Shown piece by piece: positions 12,193 through 23,725 of a stretch of 64,000 bases of DNA. The notes below the pieces were generated by a model. That model did no database searches and had not been told where the DNA came from. It saw only the letters and a list, made by a program, of their open reading frames with translations. The DNA lies in NCBI GenBank assembly GCA_013368325.1, contig JAACJK010000225.1, positions 372,001 to 436,000 on the forward strand. The letters run 5' to 3'. Each line of letters opens with the position of its first letter. Position 1 is the stretch's first letter. Source of the DNA: Ephemerocybe angulata (Eukaryota; Basidiomycota; Agaricomycetes; Agaricales; Psathyrellaceae). A program made the translations under genes and the position numbers.

Positions 12193-13553
12193 TGTGTATA
12201 TTTCTGTGTGGGGGACGTCTTGTGCTCGTTGGATGTTGTCCCCTGGTTGATGCTTGTGTGCTGGCTGCTGGCTGCTTCTGCATCTGTTCTCATATACCCC
12301 TGTGCTACTGCTTCTGATCTATCCTTCCTAATATCTATCACTGAACTTCTTCTCTGGTTCGCAGTTCGTTGTTTGCACCTAAATTATTTCATTTGGCTTC
12401 TCCGTATCGTTATCTCCCATACTGGTCTTCCTGAACATCTGATAGAGCTTAACCCGACAGAGTGGCCAGCAGTGTGTTTCGTGTCGCCTGCAGCGTTGGG
12501 CACATCCTGGTGTTTGAGCGTAGGTCCTCATCCTCGTTTCCGTGCTGCTTGGGTGCCCGAGAAATGAGGCCATGCTCACCATATATCATATTTTCAGGTT
12601 TGAAGAAGAATGGAGATCTGGAATCGCAACGGTCACCTCTCTGGTTGGCCCTCGCGCCAGGTTCCAGGGCCCTGGTGCAGTCGCAAGAAAAATAAGGACG
12701 CCCCTCCTCGTCCTGCCCTCCGCCTTGTTGACCCTTTTATACACTTCACACCTTCTCAGCACCCCCAAAGCACCTTTTCTGCTAGGAAAATCGCGTCTCG
12801 ACGCCGTCTCTTGTCTTTCTGTCCACTGGTCCGGATTGCTGGATATTTCATTTCCGAGTCCACATCAATCATCTTCTCCAGCTTTCGAGCGATTCGCACT
12901 GCTGGATCTGTGTGATTTGGCTTTCCAGTGTCACGGAAGCCTGGCTTAATAGGGGCTGCGAGAACGTGGGCGCCGGGCCGTCATGGGCGCTTCCATGCCT
13001 CGTGGCGAGTGCCAGTCAATCATGACGCGCGACTGGTCGAAGCCCGGTCTGCGTGGCATTTTGTTCCGGTATGGGTGTCGGAGAACCTGTCGTAACCTGC
13101 CTGCTACAGATCGCACCTGTTCATTTCCTGCACGAAACCACCAGGGGTATGTCTGCCGCAGCAGGATTGACGACGGGCGAAGTCGCGCTGCTGCTATGTA
13201 CTCAGCTCTAATTAATTAGTGTCGGCTAAGCTGATACTGCAGAACACGTGTGGACATCGGAATGATGTCGACGAGCGAACGCCGAAAAACACGATGAAGC
13301 CTCGTGCCCTCGCCATACTTGATAGGCTGGACCTGGCGTGACCAGGAGCAGGCACCACCGCCCTTCGCTGAGCCCTCTCGGCTCCTTTTTGCTCTTGCTT
13401 CTTACCGTGTTGGATTGTATGCTTTGCGGCCTGCATCTGTCCTTCCCGTTGTTGTTCAAGCCGCTCCAGTTCAAGAGAACATTGAAAGGAAAGAAGGACG
13501 TGCAACAGCGTCCTGAAATCTCTGCCCCCCTGCCACAAGGTCCGCCTGCTGCC
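12193..13553. other. Intergenic region
   Basis: It contains the 3' flank of the RhoGAP gene. A pyrimidine-rich stretch with a TATA-like word (near 12730-12745) could be a promoter for the next gene or for an unseen 5' exon. No coding signal is supported. Confidence 0.4.
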
Positions 13554-15321
13554 ATGCATCGTCATAATTTTAACGGTCGGGGAACGATGGAGGATGATAA
13601 CGATTCTGGTGCGTCTTAGCGTGTCTCTCTCCGTTTGCAAGTTCACATCCGACTCTATAATGTCTCCCCACGTCTTCCGTCCACCTTAGAATCAGGAGTG
13701 TACTACCTAGAGCGTGTGCCCGGTACGGGCGAAAAACAGCTCGTAAAGAGGCCCCGGGCACCTCTTACGTCTCCGCCTATGGATGACGACTTCGACGCGT
13801 ACACGTACACCCAGACCGTCCTCTCGCGCTACCCGGAAGACCAGACCTTTACCGCCAACCTCTCGCGCTCGCGGTCGCACGGTAACGCAAGCTCATCGTC
13901 TCCACCGAACTCCAAGTCTTTTCTACGCCGCGGGAATAGCAATAGCATTAGTAACAGTGGGCCCTATGGCGCACAGTACAATACTTCGTCTGGGTCGTCG
14001 AGCCGCAGGCCCCCTACGAGTGGGGAACGGGTTGGACTACCTGCGGAGAATCACGTTTCCGTTTCGCATGGCAGATCTGCATCTGCGTCTGCTTCTGCGC
14101 AGCAGCACGGGTTTGCGAGTCAGGATACCTTGGGGAGTAAAGGGAAGGCGAAGGAGTCTACGGGGGTGAAGGAGATGTATGGGGAGTATCACCAGTACAT
14201 GCAGGAGATGGAGCATATGTTCTCGAAGCACGGGGACTTTGATATCAGCCTGAATAGGCTGAACGAGTCGTCTGGGGCACGCGAGAACGTTACTCTGGGA
14301 AGGGTGAGGAGTACGAAGTCAAATCGGGTGCCGGGTGGAGGGAGGTCGCCGTTGGGTAATGTGGGAGGAGGAGTTGGGGGTCTTGGACGGAATACGTCGG
14401 GGGCATCGCGGGGAGGGCATGGAGGGGGGACACAGAAAAAGGCGCGGCCGCCGGCGTTTGAGGAGGTTAGTCGGCAGGTGGTGGAGAATACGCCGGAGAA
14501 GACGGTTACGATTTCGACGTGGAGAGAGCAGGTCGCGCGGGAGGCGATGGAGAGGACGAGTGTGTATTATCAGGGCGACATGCAGGGGTATGCGAGGTCG
14601 GAGATGGATGATATTGCGAGAGGGTCGAAGAGTAGTGGGAGTGGACGGTATGGGATGTTTGATGGACAGGAACTTGAGCAAAGGGCTGCGAAATCTGAAG
14701 GGCAGCACTCCGTCGTGGTACGACTTACATCTTTGCACAGGTTCGTCCAAATTACTGATATAGGATAATCTGCAGGAGCCCTCGTTCCTGGATAAAGACT
14801 TGGAAGCATCGAGCCGAATCCAAGGGCATCACAAGCCGTTCCCCAAAAGCCCTCAAGCGCAAAAGCTCGTGATGAAGCCCGAGTCTAATCACAGCTCTTC
14901 GCTCTCCTCTTCCTCAACAAGCAACCAGTCCTCCGGCGAACTGCCCCCAACGCCCCCTCCAAAACCTCCCCGTCTCACAGTGAAGACTGGCGACATCATG
15001 CAATCCACTCCGGTTGACAGCGCCGTACCGACGTTGCCTTCATTCCACCCCACCAAGGACGGGTCCGTGATCAGCACAATCCGCTCGACGTCTTCGGCGT
15101 CGTCTGTTACCTTCGAGGGAGTGCTGAGCTCATGCAAACCCCCCTTAATGCATCTGTCCCCAGTACTGGAAAAGCTGGGGATTACGACTGTCGAACACCT
15201 CCGAGCGCTAGGAGATTTGAACCCGGAGATCAGAGATCGCGAGTTGAAAGACGACGCGCTCAGGCAAGGTGTTACGGCTATGGAATGGGCTATACTGGTG
15301 GATAGGCTACGAATGCTTTGA
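13554..15321 (+). CDS. Low-complexity protein with SAM-like C-terminal domain
   Basis: Three exons (13554-13608, 13690-14717, 14764-15321) join in frame to about 546 residues. The start is ATG 13554 (MHRHNFNGRG), because splicing at 13608/13690 makes a clean frame through ESGVYYLERVPGTGEKQL. Most of the protein is disordered: Ser/Asn/Gly-rich, with GGGVGGLGRN and Pro-rich PPTPPPKPPR. A short helical segment (KEMYGEYHQYMQEMEHMFSK) lies mid-way. The last ~55 residues (LSPVLEKLGITTVEHLRALG... MEWAILVDRLRML) look like a SAM-type helical bundle. Such proteins usually work through protein-protein contacts, and no enzymatic motif is seen. I do not recognise a named orthologue. Confidence 0.78.
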
Positions 15322-15659
15322 TTTATGTCACCTTCCTTGTATTTTCTTTCGGTACTTTCTTGGTTATGTAGCCGCTGGATGTGCTCTCGATTATGTAGTT
15401 TTTGGGTTGATTAGCGCCTTCGTTATGTTATCGGGACTCTCATTTAACGCGATCAAGCTTGCCCTAAACCCGTGAGAAAGGCCCCTAACCTCCCCATTTC
15501 GGTGTCTGTGGCAGCGAAGTTGAACTTGACCTTGCATCACACATTCCGCCGTCCAGGTAGGTCCTCTTGAACCAGTATAAAAGACCTACCAATAACTGAA
15601 AGCATACTTTTCAGGCGAACGAACATCCAAACCAAAGCGGGAGTAGTCTGCATAGCACC
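15322..15659. other. Intergenic spacer
   Basis: 3' flank of the SAM-like gene and promoter of the histone deacetylase. A TATA-like accagtataaaagacc lies near 15571-15586, about 80 nt upstream of the next ATG. Confidence 0.5.
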
Positions 15660-17788
15660 ATGACTTCCGGATCCAATTTAGGCCTGAAGCAAACGGGGAT
15701 CTTCCTGCAGAATGCGTGTATACAGCACCGCTACATCCGCAACCAGGACCTCTCCAACATCGTCGAGCGGCCGGAGCGTCTTCGCGCTGTGAACATCGGC
15801 CTAGCAGCCGCCGTTGCACGTCTGGAGGCCCTCATGAACCCGGAAAGCGTCGAGGACCCGAACGATTTGGCGGCAGCTTTGGGCAAGATGAACTTCGCAG
15901 AGTCTAGCACACAGAGCAAAGACGAATCTGGTTCTGGGACATGGAAGGTTCCGATTATCAAGAGCGAGGCGAAGGTCGATATACTGCATAACGCTGCGGT
16001 CAAGTTCGTCCACGGCGATATTGACGGGGACGTCTATCTCGAGACGCTGCAGAAATGGGTCAGGGAAAGCGCGGAGAAAATCTCCCAGGGAGAATCTGAG
16101 ATTCCTGAAGGATATTCACAGGGGGACTTATATTGTAAGGCTTTCCTTTCACTTCACGTTCAGTACTAACCCATCTGCACTTTTCTTTCTTTGGGAACCT
16201 TCGTGTGGCATTGGACGCAATGCAGTATGCCCTGAGTCGCTAAACGCAATTCAAGGGGCCTTGGGTACGGTATGCGAAGCCGTAGACTCCGTCGTCGCTT
16301 CATCCCCCTCGACATCCCAAAACCTCTCTCGCGCTTTTGTAGCCATCCGACCCCCGGGCCACCACTGTGGAGAGGACACCCCTTCCGGGTTCTGCTTCGT
16401 GAACAACGTCGCCGTTGCTGCTGCCCACGCACACTTGAAGCACAATATCAAGCGTGTTGTAATCTTCGACATCGACTTGCATCACGGTATGTTGCTTCTC
16501 CCAGTTGGTGGCGTTTGCTGCTAAAAGAGTTATAGGAAACGGAACGCAGTCGATTGTTTGGCAGATTAATGAAGAGACGTATAGACAGAAACTGGAGCAG
16601 GAGGCTGGTGCCCCGCCTGAGAAATCCGGAGCACAGATCTACTATGGTTCTGTGCACGATATCCTTTCATATCCCTGCGAGGTAGGTATCTCAAAACCCT
16701 TATTTCCTATCTATTCTAACTGAGTGGTAGGACGGCAAAATGGAGCTTGTCCAAGCAGCTTCGACGTCGCTGCACGACGCCCACGGCCAGTTCATCGAGA
16801 ACGTGCACCTCCAAACCTACACCTCCGAAGAACACTTCTGGACCGAACTCTACGAGAAACGATACAAACGCGTCCTTCACAAAGCCGAGGAGTTCCTCAA
16901 CACAACCGGGGGACCGGGCGATGACGTCCTCTTTTTCATCAGGTACGCAGTGCATCTCGACACAGCTGCGTTCTTGACACTGACGCTTAGTTGGAAATTC
17001 TCGAAATAGCTGTGGCATGGATGCATGCGAACACGAATACGCCTCTATGTCACGACACAACCGCAAAGTCCCCACATCCTTTTATCACCGCTTCGCTCGG
17101 GACGCGTGCGCTCTCGCTGACAAGTACGCCAGTGGGCGCCTAATCAGTGTTTTGGAGGGTGGCTACAGCGACCGGGCCCTCATAAGCGGGGCAATGGCCC
17201 ACCTCGTTGGGCTGACTGACGTCCCGGAAGGAAGGGAAGTAGATGAAGGGTGGTGGAGTGTCGAGAACCTTATCGAGGTACGCTGACATATCCCCTAATA
17301 AATTCAAAATCAGGCTGATCCTGTTGTAAATGCAGCTGGAGAAGGCGACCAAGAAGCGCCGCGGAGGCCGCCCTTCGCTCCCAGCGGCAGGCTCAACAGG
17401 TCGCAGATGGATCGAACGGACGCTCGCGGTTCTCGCACCGCTCGACAGCGTCACCGCATCCATCGTCTCATCTCTCAAAGCTCTTGCCCCTGTATCGTCG
17501 AGGACGCTGCGCGACAGATCGAGAGTGGGAAGCAAGACGCCCACCCCAGCTCCGAGTCCTCCGAGGCCGACAAGGGCGAAAGCTAAGCCTCGCAAGTCGG
17601 GTGTTCCGGTTGAAGTTGACTTTGTGGAGGTGAGGGTGAAGAAGGAGGAGGAGGAGGAGGAGGATGGAGATGAGTCGAGTGATAGTGAGGGGGAGCCGCC
17701 TGTGCACCTGCAGGCGGAGATGAAGAAGCTTCCGAGGGTGATTTTGAAGTTGGGGCCGAAGGCCCAGGCTGGGGAGGGTTCGTCGTGA
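15660..17788 (+). CDS. hos3: HOS3-like histone deacetylase
   Basis: ATG 15660 gives MTSGSNLGLKQTGIFLQNAC. About six exons run to TGA 17786-17788. Class I/II zinc deacetylase motifs are all present: HRYIRNQDLSNIVERPERL near the N-terminus, AIRPPGHHCGEDTPSGFCF with the catalytic His pair, FDIDLHHGNGTQ with the zinc-binding Asp/His, SCGMDACEHE, and ISVLEGGYSDRAL. The size, the ERPERL motif and the insert before the PPGHH motif fit the fungal HOS3 type rather than RPD3 or HDA1. The C-terminal ~150 residues are basic then acidic (run of seven Glu in VKKEEEEEEDGDE), probably disordered. It would remove acetyl groups from histone lysines. Introns are short with standard signals. Confidence 0.9.
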
Positions 17789-17951
17789 GCGGGATACAGT
17801 CTATTGTTTAGTGTGTCAGCGGTACATGTTATGAGTAAGATTGTCGAGGTGGTTAATGGTCCCTTGGTATTAGATAAAGCGTATGATATACTTTCCCTTT
17901 GCTTTCGGGGGAGGGCGAGATGAGGAAGAAATTGGATGATAGTATGACTTT

Positions 17952-19081
17952 CTACGGCAGGAGGAGGTTGTTCATCGTGAACTCGTACATCCCCAGGAAG
18001 ACAGCTCCGCCAGCCGAGATCCATAGTGTCCGTGGTACAACACCGGAGAAGAGCGCTTTCCAGCCTTCTGTTGTATAGATGGTTTTGAACCGGCGGAGGA
18101 TGGTAGGAGATGTGCCTTCTGACGCGTTCTAGAGTATATTAAACGTATTAGATTGCGCAGGGGGTGCTGGTGAGTAAGAAGTGATTCCTACCCGCATGTC
18201 GAGCATTACTCGCGTTTTCAGCACGTCGAGAGGTGTTGTGAGTGCAGCTGCGATGCCCCCAGACAAACTTCCGCAGACTGCAGCTTCGTACGCTGGTAAC
18301 TTCTTGTGACCCAGTTGGCGTGCAGCATTGACTTTAAGCAGCTCATAAAGCGGGAACTGGATAGAAGTAAACGGAATCTGTACATGTCATTGTCAGTGAG
18401 CAATAGTAAGGTCCAGAAGAGACGGCAAACACACCTCACGCATTACCGTGATCCCGAACCCGCGGTAAAAGCCCCTCCAGCCGTCGTTGGCGAGGACGAG
18501 GCGCGCCGAAGCCCACGACGAACGGCCTTCCGCGCCGTATGAGGACGTTTGCATGCGCGTCTTGATGACTTCAGTCGGAACGCGGATGAGGCACGCGGCC
18601 TTGGGGATGAGAGGCTCATGAACACGACAACACCCGCGAACAACGAATTGGGCGTACAATTTCACCGCAGGAGGCGGCGAGCATGTGGTTGAGGGGCCCT
18701 TGGACTGGGATGGTCCGCTTCATTGTGTCGTATGTCGCGAAGAAGGCCGCCGCTGTTCGTTGGAGATAGATGTGACTTTAGATGTGAGTCGAGCAGAGCG
18801 TATTTGTACGAGTCAGAGAACGCACCTCCTGGCGCGCTTCCCACTACGACACTCCCTACACCTTTGTAGATCCCTTTGAAGCCACCTGCTCGTACAAAAC
18901 CTTGAGGAGACTGAAGCCGTGTCTTGACCGTGTCGATTGGGAAGAAGAGCAGGTCGACAGAAGTCCCTGCGGCGCCTCCTGCCTTGCAAAATCATATTTC
19001 TGTTAGCCTGTATCGATCGTGGCGGTTCCTGGATCTTACAAGGAGGGACTGAACGAACGTCGGTTGTGATTTTGCCGACAT
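17952..19081 (-). CDS. pet8: Mitochondrial carrier, S-adenosylmethionine transporter type
   Basis: Minus-strand gene starting at ATG 19081 (MSAKSQPTFVQSLLAGG) and ending at TAG 17952-17954, with several short introns. Three tandem carrier repeats each carry the signature Px[DE]xx[KR]: PIDTVKTRLQS, PTEVIKTRMQ and PLDVLKTRVM. Around them are GAAAGTSVDLLFFP, GGFKGIYKGVG, GWRGFYRGFG and GWKALFSGVVPR. The first repeat reads very like yeast Pet8 and human SAMC, which exchange SAM for S-adenosylhomocysteine across the inner mitochondrial membrane. The start was chosen because splicing CTCCTT to GCAGGAGGC restores the SLLAGG helix. The family is certain and the substrate is by resemblance. It converges on the deacetylase gene with a 163-nt spacer. 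Confidence 0.87.
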
Positions 19082-20039
19082 TCTGTATGTGGTCCCTGGA
19101 GTTGCACTGGGGGTGGATGGAGGTAGAAGGGAAGGTGCAAAGCCAACCTGGCGCACTCGACGGATGACGGTATGTGAGCATCAATCCGGAGTGCACACGC
19201 CTAAGGTTAGGGCTTGTCGGCTTTCGGGAATCGGCGGCCGCCAACTCCTTTGGGGCGGACAGATTGGAGCGCGCATTAAGCGCCCGGAGAGAAACTCGCG
19301 GTTGAGGAGGCTTCATGCAAAGAAGTGACTTTTTTAGATTTCAATATACAGCATCCACCATCCATGAACCTGTCTACATCGTACAAGACCACTGCACTAT
19401 GATACTATCCTCTAATCAAGCTCATCAAGCTCAGGGGGGAGGAGCTCACGCTTGCCTTGCCACCCAACGACCGGCCTGGCGACAGGCTTCGGGGCCAGGG
19501 CCTGTTATTGAACCAATAGGCCTGGTATCAGACATAAGTATTTCGGCTCTGGTACTTGTGAGTGCCAAACATCTTGCCAACGGCAGGGTCGGTCGTAGAT
19601 ATCGATCAATCTATTTGAGGCAGAACTTGTGCCTGATCGGGGCCTTTTGTCCTCCTCCAATTCAATCCGAACTTGAAAACTAACGTCCATAGAACGTCCA
19701 CCATCCACGGCGGACGGTCGGTGCACGTCCTTAGAAAGCCTTGCTCGAAAAGGAGCGCTTGTTCCTGGACAAATACTTCTCACTTGGCGTAGACGACCAC
19801 TGTAAGGGCCCCGTTTCATCGATACTGAACACTTTTTGCAGGATGTCCATAACAACAAGTTCAACAACGCACCCCAGTTTGGTATTCAAGTTGACATCTC
19901 AGACAGGTTGAATGGGCGCCGGCGCGCCGCAAAGGCACAGATAACAGTAAAAATGAACTTGACGGCAGCGAGATGGATGCTGAGCAATGTCATATATACC
20001 CCCCTGTAACCCATGCATGAACCCTTTCTCAACGCCACC
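19082..20039. other. Divergent intergenic region
   Basis: It lies between the PET8-like (-) and P450 (+) genes and presumably holds both promoters. No coding frame is supported. Confidence 0.5.
19993..19998 (+). promoter_or_regulatory. Possible TATA box of the P450 gene
   Basis: TATATA 42 nt upstream of the ATG at 20040. Spacing suits a gene with a very short leader. Confidence 0.35.
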
Positions 20040-22290
20040 ATGGTGACCGCGACACAAGCTTTGGTGGCTTCTGCGGTTCTGTTCTTCGCCTACCACTTGT
20101 TTCGGTTCCATTCTGTTCGTTCCAAGGTACGCTCGTCATCCCTTGTTCATCTCAAGTAAGTACTCCTCACATACCTGTTTGGTTTACAGATCGCCCATGT
20201 CCCAACAGTAGGGTCGGATAATTTCCTCCTATCCTTCGTAGATGTTTGCAAAGCGATGCTATTTGCTGAGGACAAGGCCGTGAAGGAGGGATACCGCAAG
20301 GTGCGTTCTAATTACATGTACGCGTTCCTGACGCGTTCTGTCGACGTGGCACCCGAACAAGGATCTGCAATATTGAATAACCCCCTGGCACAATAGTATC
20401 GCGGTTCCGCTTTCAAGATTCGTACACCATACACGTCGACGGGCTGGTACGTCGTCGTTAGCGGGGAACAGATGATCGAAGAGCTGCGAACAGCTTCATC
20501 CGACGTTTTAAGCTTTTTAGAAGGGGTCGCTGAGGTCCGCCGTCATTGCTACGCCCCTCGTTGCTTGACTGACATACTATCTTCCTACTTTTAGAGTCTT
20601 CAGACGGAGTACACGTCAGGTCCTCAGTCGCGCACTAGCCATGCTCAAGTCCCAGTCATCCGAGGGCCCTTGACCAGGTCACTCATGACACATTTCTCTG
20701 ACCTCAAAGATGAGCTGGTGAATGCCTGTGATACCTTTCTGCCGGATTCACATGGTGAGTACACCTCTTACCTCGTTTGGTATCTTGCTTCTAGTTTAAC
20801 TCGACACCACACCTTAGACTGGGAAGTCCTCCCCAGCGTGCACGAGACAAACGTCCACATCGTATGCCGAACCTCCAATCGAATCTTCGTAGGCCTCCCC
20901 CTTTGTGAGTCTACCAGAAACGAAATACGAATATCGATTTCAGCATCTAATTCATATCGCAGGCAGGGATCCAGAGTTCCTGGAACTTCAGGAAGGATGG
21001 ACAATCTCCGTCGTACTCGGCAGTTTCGCTCTGCTCTGGACTCCCGACTTCCTGAAACCGTAGGTCACCTTCGTCTCCCCCTTCATACGTACGCTGTCTA
21101 ACATAGGTCTCCAGTGTCGTGGGTCCACTCGTCAGTCGGGTCAAGTCGACCACACGGAAAGTTGAAGCCTTCCTTCGCGAAACGATCCTGGAGCGGACGA
21201 GGGTCGGGGCGAAGAATGGCGCGGAGTGGGAACGCAACCAGGTAAGGGCATGTACATGCACCATGGCCCAACCCTTGTACTGATACGGAGTTATGATAAA
21301 GGAGGACCTGATATCCTGGATGATAGATGCTGCTGCACCGGAGTCCAGAGATGTCGAGACCATCACCTCCAGAGTAATGCTTGTAAACTTTGCAGCAATC
21401 CACACCATATCACTGGTAAGCCCACTCCTCTTTCGAAGTTTAAGTGCGGTATCTAACGAGGAGGACTCGAATACAGGTGCTGACTTCTGTTATGCTGGAG
21501 CTTGCGGCCAGGAGAGAGTATCATGAGGCTCTCAGGGAAGAGATAGAAGAGATGATCAGCACATACGGGTGGTCGAAAGAAGCGACGTCGCGGATGTTGA
21601 AGCTAGACAGCTTCCTGAAAGAATCCATTCGCGTTTCGGGGATGGCAAATTGTGAGTCCAGTTTGGTTTGATATTGCGGTGAAGCCGACCTTACATCTAT
21701 CGATCTCAGTTGGCTCTCCGAGAAAGGCGATGAAGGATTTCACTTTTTCGAACGGAATCACTATACCCGCTGGTTACACTGTCACAATAGCAGCCTCTGG
21801 TATTCACGCAGACCCAGTGAGAATCGAAAGCCACCAAATATCTTACATTAAGCTTGTTACTTACGTTGGAATATTTGCCTACCCAGGAGATATACGAAGA
21901 CCCCATGGACTTCAAAGGCTTCAGGTTCTACGACATGAACCAGAAAGACGCAGCGGACCAAGAGGAAGCTTCCGACATGGAAGGCACGAGAAACCAGTCC
22001 ACCTCGCTTGGCCCCACTTGGTGGGCGTTCGGCCATGGTCGACACGCCTGGTGCGCTCGTTCCATTCATTGAGGATTCCCCCCACTAACGAGTGCTGTCG
22101 TTGATATTATAGCCCAGGCCGTTCTTTCGCGCTGACCGAGGTTAAGGCCATCCTGTGCCACCTTCTGCTCAACTACGACCTCAAACTCCCGAATGATGCT
22201 ACGGAGCCTCCGCCTGGGTTCTGGTTTGCCGGGCAGCGAGCACCGCAGCCTGGGGCAAAGATTCTGTTCAGGAAGAGGATGGCGCCTTAG
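20040..22290 (+). CDS. Cytochrome P450 monooxygenase
   Basis: ATG 20040 opens MVTATQALVASAVLFFAYHL, a membrane anchor expected to place the enzyme on the ER. At least ten short introns run to TAG 22288-22290. The haem-binding loop FGHGRHACPG holds the axial Cys, ESIR supplies the ExxR of helix K, and FRFYDMN is the PERF-like region. The I-helix reads NFAAIHTIS rather than the textbook AGxDT; NFAAIHTTS-like I-helices occur in fungal P450s such as ent-kaurene-oxidase-like families. It should oxidise a small hydrophobic molecule using NADPH-P450 reductase. No terpene synthase, PKS or other pathway gene lies nearby, so the substrate is unknown. The copy looks intact. Confidence 0.88.
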
Positions 22291-22920
22291 ACTCCAGGGA
22301 GAGGGAGTACTACACACTCTTTTATATTTATACTTACCTTATTACCTCGTATTTATCATTATCATATTGCCCCTTTTTCGAACAGAAGTAGTTGGGACAA
22401 GCATCGATAGTAGACTGGGCAAGAGTTTTTGAGCAAGACCCCAATAATGATTGAGCTGAGGTCTACAAAGCGCTCCCTCGTGGAGGTGGGGTGGGAGGTG
22501 GTGCCAGTCGCCCTGGTGGTCGTTGGTACAGGAGACCTTGGCATAGTCGTCGTGCCCATGGCGGCACTCCCACGGTAGGCGTGGTTGTGATTTTGGAGGA
22601 CCCAATTAGCTTTCTATACTCGTCAATGCGCTCAACGGAGTAAAGGTGAACGCAGAGAGCACTCAACTATCCCAGAATAAACCCCCGTATCATTTTGTTT
22701 GAGGCGGGTAAGGCCAAGACCAACCCGTCTGGATCCCCTCCGTTAACCGCTCGTGGTGGTCGGGCCGCGGCGATGGTAACTTACGCGTAGATGTCACCCC
22801 AGAGCGCGCATATACCGGTAGGAGGTGACTTGCGTTTGATGCTAAAGAAGAGGTTCTGGATTATTGTGCATGTCCTTCATGCGAAGCGGATCGAGAACTC
22901 GGGCTCTGCTATCTTCCTCT
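22291..22920. other. Convergent intergenic region
   Basis: Between the P450 (+) and the small coiled-coil gene (-). It has a G-rich patch (gaggtggggtgggaggtgg) near 22482-22500. No gene is supported. Confidence 0.45.
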
Positions 22921-23725
22921 CTAGTCCTGATCCATACCGTCAAGATCATCGCCCACCTGCGGGACCATCAGAGCGATGATTGTGTCGTATTCTAGGAGGA
23001 TATTTGAGGCAGGAGCGGTAATATGGATTCATGGAAGAGACTTACCTTGACAGGCGGCTTTCATCCTCGACAGCCCAGATATATGCTGTTTGTCTGCATC
23101 ACTGGCCATCGTCTCCCCAACTTCGTATTTCTTCTTTATCGCCATCTGAAGTATCAAACCATGAACAAAGCTACTCTCAATCCTGGGTGAACGTTCTTAC
23201 CTGAAGGGTTTGGTGCTCTTTAAGTACCGCGGCCCACAAGTGGTGAATTCTGTCCTCCGACGTCGCATAGTTATTGAGGAATTCCGCGTAGACCTTCTCA
23301 ATGCTTTGCGACGTTGTTTGGATATCCTGTGTGGTTTTACAGATCTGAGAAAGATCAGACAGACGGACTAGGGAGAGCACGACGGTGCATACATCTTTCT
23401 TCAACAAAATCGACGCCTGCTCGACAAATTTCTTCTCCTTCTCCTGGCGTTTCTTCTCCTTCGTAGCTTCACGAACGTTGTCGCAAGTGAGAGGGGTCAA
23501 CCGGGTCAGATACTGTTAGGCATACCTGCATAGTGTTGTAACAACGCCTTCTCGAAGCTAATGCATGTCAAGAGGATGTCTCCGTCATTCGTATTATCTG
23601 TTCTCTGCAACACTTTCCTCAACTCACGCCGCAGATTCGTCGCTGTTGGAACTTTGAGACTGAAGGAGGTCAAGGTCAAGGCCTTCACTCTCTATATCTT
23701 CTTGCTGTGGGCGTCGAGGAGGCAT
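22921..23725 (-). CDS. Small coiled-coil protein, unknown function, six exons
   Basis: Six short exons splice in one frame from ATG 23725 (MPPRRPQQEDIESEGLDLDL) to TAG 22921-22923, giving about 172 residues. Each join uses a good donor (GTGAGT, GTATGC, GTATGC, GTAAGA, GTAAGT) and AG acceptor, and together they leave no internal stop. The protein has an acidic, Gln/Ser-rich head, a basic charged helix (TKEKKRQEKEKKFVEQASIL), further helix (TSQSIEKVYAEFLNNYATSE, LKEHQTLQMAIKKKY) and an acidic end (GDDLDGMDQD). It looks like a long helical hairpin or coiled coil. No named family is recognised. Gene reality is supported by consistent splicing and biased composition; no expression evidence is available. 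Confidence 0.68.

Noticed and set aside
11516..12341. Several long minus-strand frames under the RhoGAP tail
   Set aside because: They are shadows of GC-rich, low-complexity coding sequence on the plus strand.
17140..18024. 294-codon minus-strand frame across the ends of the deacetylase and carrier genes
   Set aside because: It is antisense to well-supported exons, low in complexity and lacks any motif.
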